From an uncultured Lachnospiraceae bacterium (GTDB lineage Bacteria; Bacillota_A; Clostridia; Lachnospirales; Lachnospiraceae), in the NCBI GenBank assembly GCA_905200565.1, contig CAJKKX010000137.1:1-6601 (forward strand): 6,601 bases of DNA, written 5' to 3'. Under the pieces are notes generated by a model. The model searched no databases and had not been told where the DNA came from. It worked only from the letters and a program-made list of their open reading frames with translations. Position 1 is the stretch's first letter. Every line of letters starts with the position of its first letter. Made by a program: the position numbers and the translations under genes. Positions 5,874-6,601 of this stretch are shown one piece after another.

Positions 5874-6601
5874 ATGAAAAAAGTAGTAAAATTCGGCGGA
5901 AGCTCTCTGGCCAGTGCAGAGCAGTTTCATAAAGTAGGAGACATTATCCGCAGCGATAAAGCGAGAAGATTTGTAATTCCTTCCGCGCCAGGAAAGCGGT
6001 TTGACGGGGATGTGAAGGTAACGGATATGCTTTACAGATGCTATGCGGCAGCAGAAAACGGAGAAAATTTCGACGGATTACTGGAAGATATTAAAGCACG
6101 TTATTATGAAATCATAGGCGGTCTGGGACTTAATCTTTCTTTGGAGGAAGAATTTGAGGTTATCGGGCGTTGTTTTGCGGAAAAGGCAGGCAGCGATTAT
6201 GCGGCTTCCAGAGGCGAGTACTTAAACGGCATCGTGATGGCGAATTATCTGGGCTATGAATTTATTGACGCGGCGGAAGTCATCTGCTTTGACGACAACG
6301 GGAATTTTGAAGCTGACCTGACAGACGCGAAGCTTTCAAAAAGGCTGGAACATGTGGAGAGCGCCGTGGTTCCGGGCTTTTATGGAGCGATGCCGGATGG
6401 AAAGGTAAAGACGTTTTCCAGAGGCGGTTCCGATGTAACAGGTTCTATTGTGGCAAAAGCGATCAGCGCAGATTTGTACGAAAACTGGACGGATGTTTCT
6501 GGATTTCTGGTTACAGATCCCAGGATCATTGAAAATCCGAAGGTGATCGAGACGATTACTTACCGTGAGCTTCGTGAGCTTGCCTATATGGGAGCTACGG
6601 T
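5874..6601 (+). CDS. Aspartate kinase (aspartokinase), YclM-like, C-terminus beyond the window
   Basis: The frame opens with ATG at 5874, seven bases after AGGAGG (5861-5866), and runs off the right edge after 242 full codons. The enzyme phosphorylates aspartate to aspartyl-4-phosphate, the first step towards lysine, threonine, methionine and diaminopimelate. The N-terminal KFGGSS motif (6-11) is the amino-acid-kinase nucleotide and substrate loop. SAPGKR (37-42) with KVTDML (48-53) resembles the Bacillus YclM type. SRGGSDVTGS (182-191) and TDVSGFLVTDPR (206-217) form the remainder of the kinase core, and YRELRELAYMGA (230-241) marks its end. Full-length relatives are about 440 residues, so the ACT regulatory domains lie outside the window and feedback specificity (Lys, Thr or both) cannot be read. 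The gene is divergent from the ABC-F gene. The visible part is intact with no frameshift. Confidence 0.95.
   Translation, partial: MKKVVKFGGSSLASAEQFHKVGDIIRSDKARRFVIPSAPGKRFDGDVKVTDMLYRCYAAAENGENFDGLLEDIKARYYEIIGGLGLNLSLEEEFEVIGRCFAEKAGSDYAASRGEYLNGIVMANYLGYEFIDAAEVICFDDNGNFEADLTDAKLSKRLEHVESAVVPGFYGAMPDGKVKTFSRGGSDVTGSIVAKAISADLYENWTDVSGFLVTDPRIIENPKVIETITYRELRELAYMGAT

Overview
The window looks like chromosomal DNA from an anaerobic Firmicute of the class Clostridia, most likely the family Lachnospiraceae. This is inferred from strong AGGAGG-type ribosome binding sites, moderate GC content, Gly and Arg codon choice (GGA, AGA), and four gene types common in that group: a Csp-like S8 peptidase, a eukaryote-like NADP isocitrate dehydrogenase, a YdiF-type ABC-F protein and a YclM-type aspartokinase. 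No database search was possible, so genus and species are not assigned.

Layout. Positions 1-1485 (minus) hold the N-terminal 495 residues of a CspA-like subtilisin-family peptidase whose C-terminus, including the catalytic Ser, lies beyond the left edge. A 96-bp spacer separates it from a divergent, compact, complete S8 peptidase of the AprX type (1582-2463, plus). After a short gap with its own likely promoter comes a full NADP-dependent isocitrate dehydrogenase (2538-3746, plus), closed by a clear intrinsic terminator at 3754-3790 that probably serves both strands. The convergent gene is a full-length ABC-F ATPase (3821-5728, minus). A 145-bp divergent regulatory region separates it from an aspartokinase (5874 to the right edge, plus), of which 242 codons are visible.

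How the genes relate. The two peptidases form a divergent pair and neither shows a secretion signal, so they may act on related intracellular or spore-associated substrates; this is inference. Isocitrate dehydrogenase supplies 2-oxoglutarate and NADPH for biosynthesis, and aspartokinase opens the Asp-family amino acid pathway. The ABC-F protein is probably a ribosome-associated translation factor. There is no evidence that these three form one operon: each has its own promoter signals and orientation. I see no mobile elements, CRISPR arrays, RNA genes or phage genes. Apart from the peptidase pair and a symmetrical repeat in the ABC-F/aspartokinase promoter region, the window is ordinary core genome.
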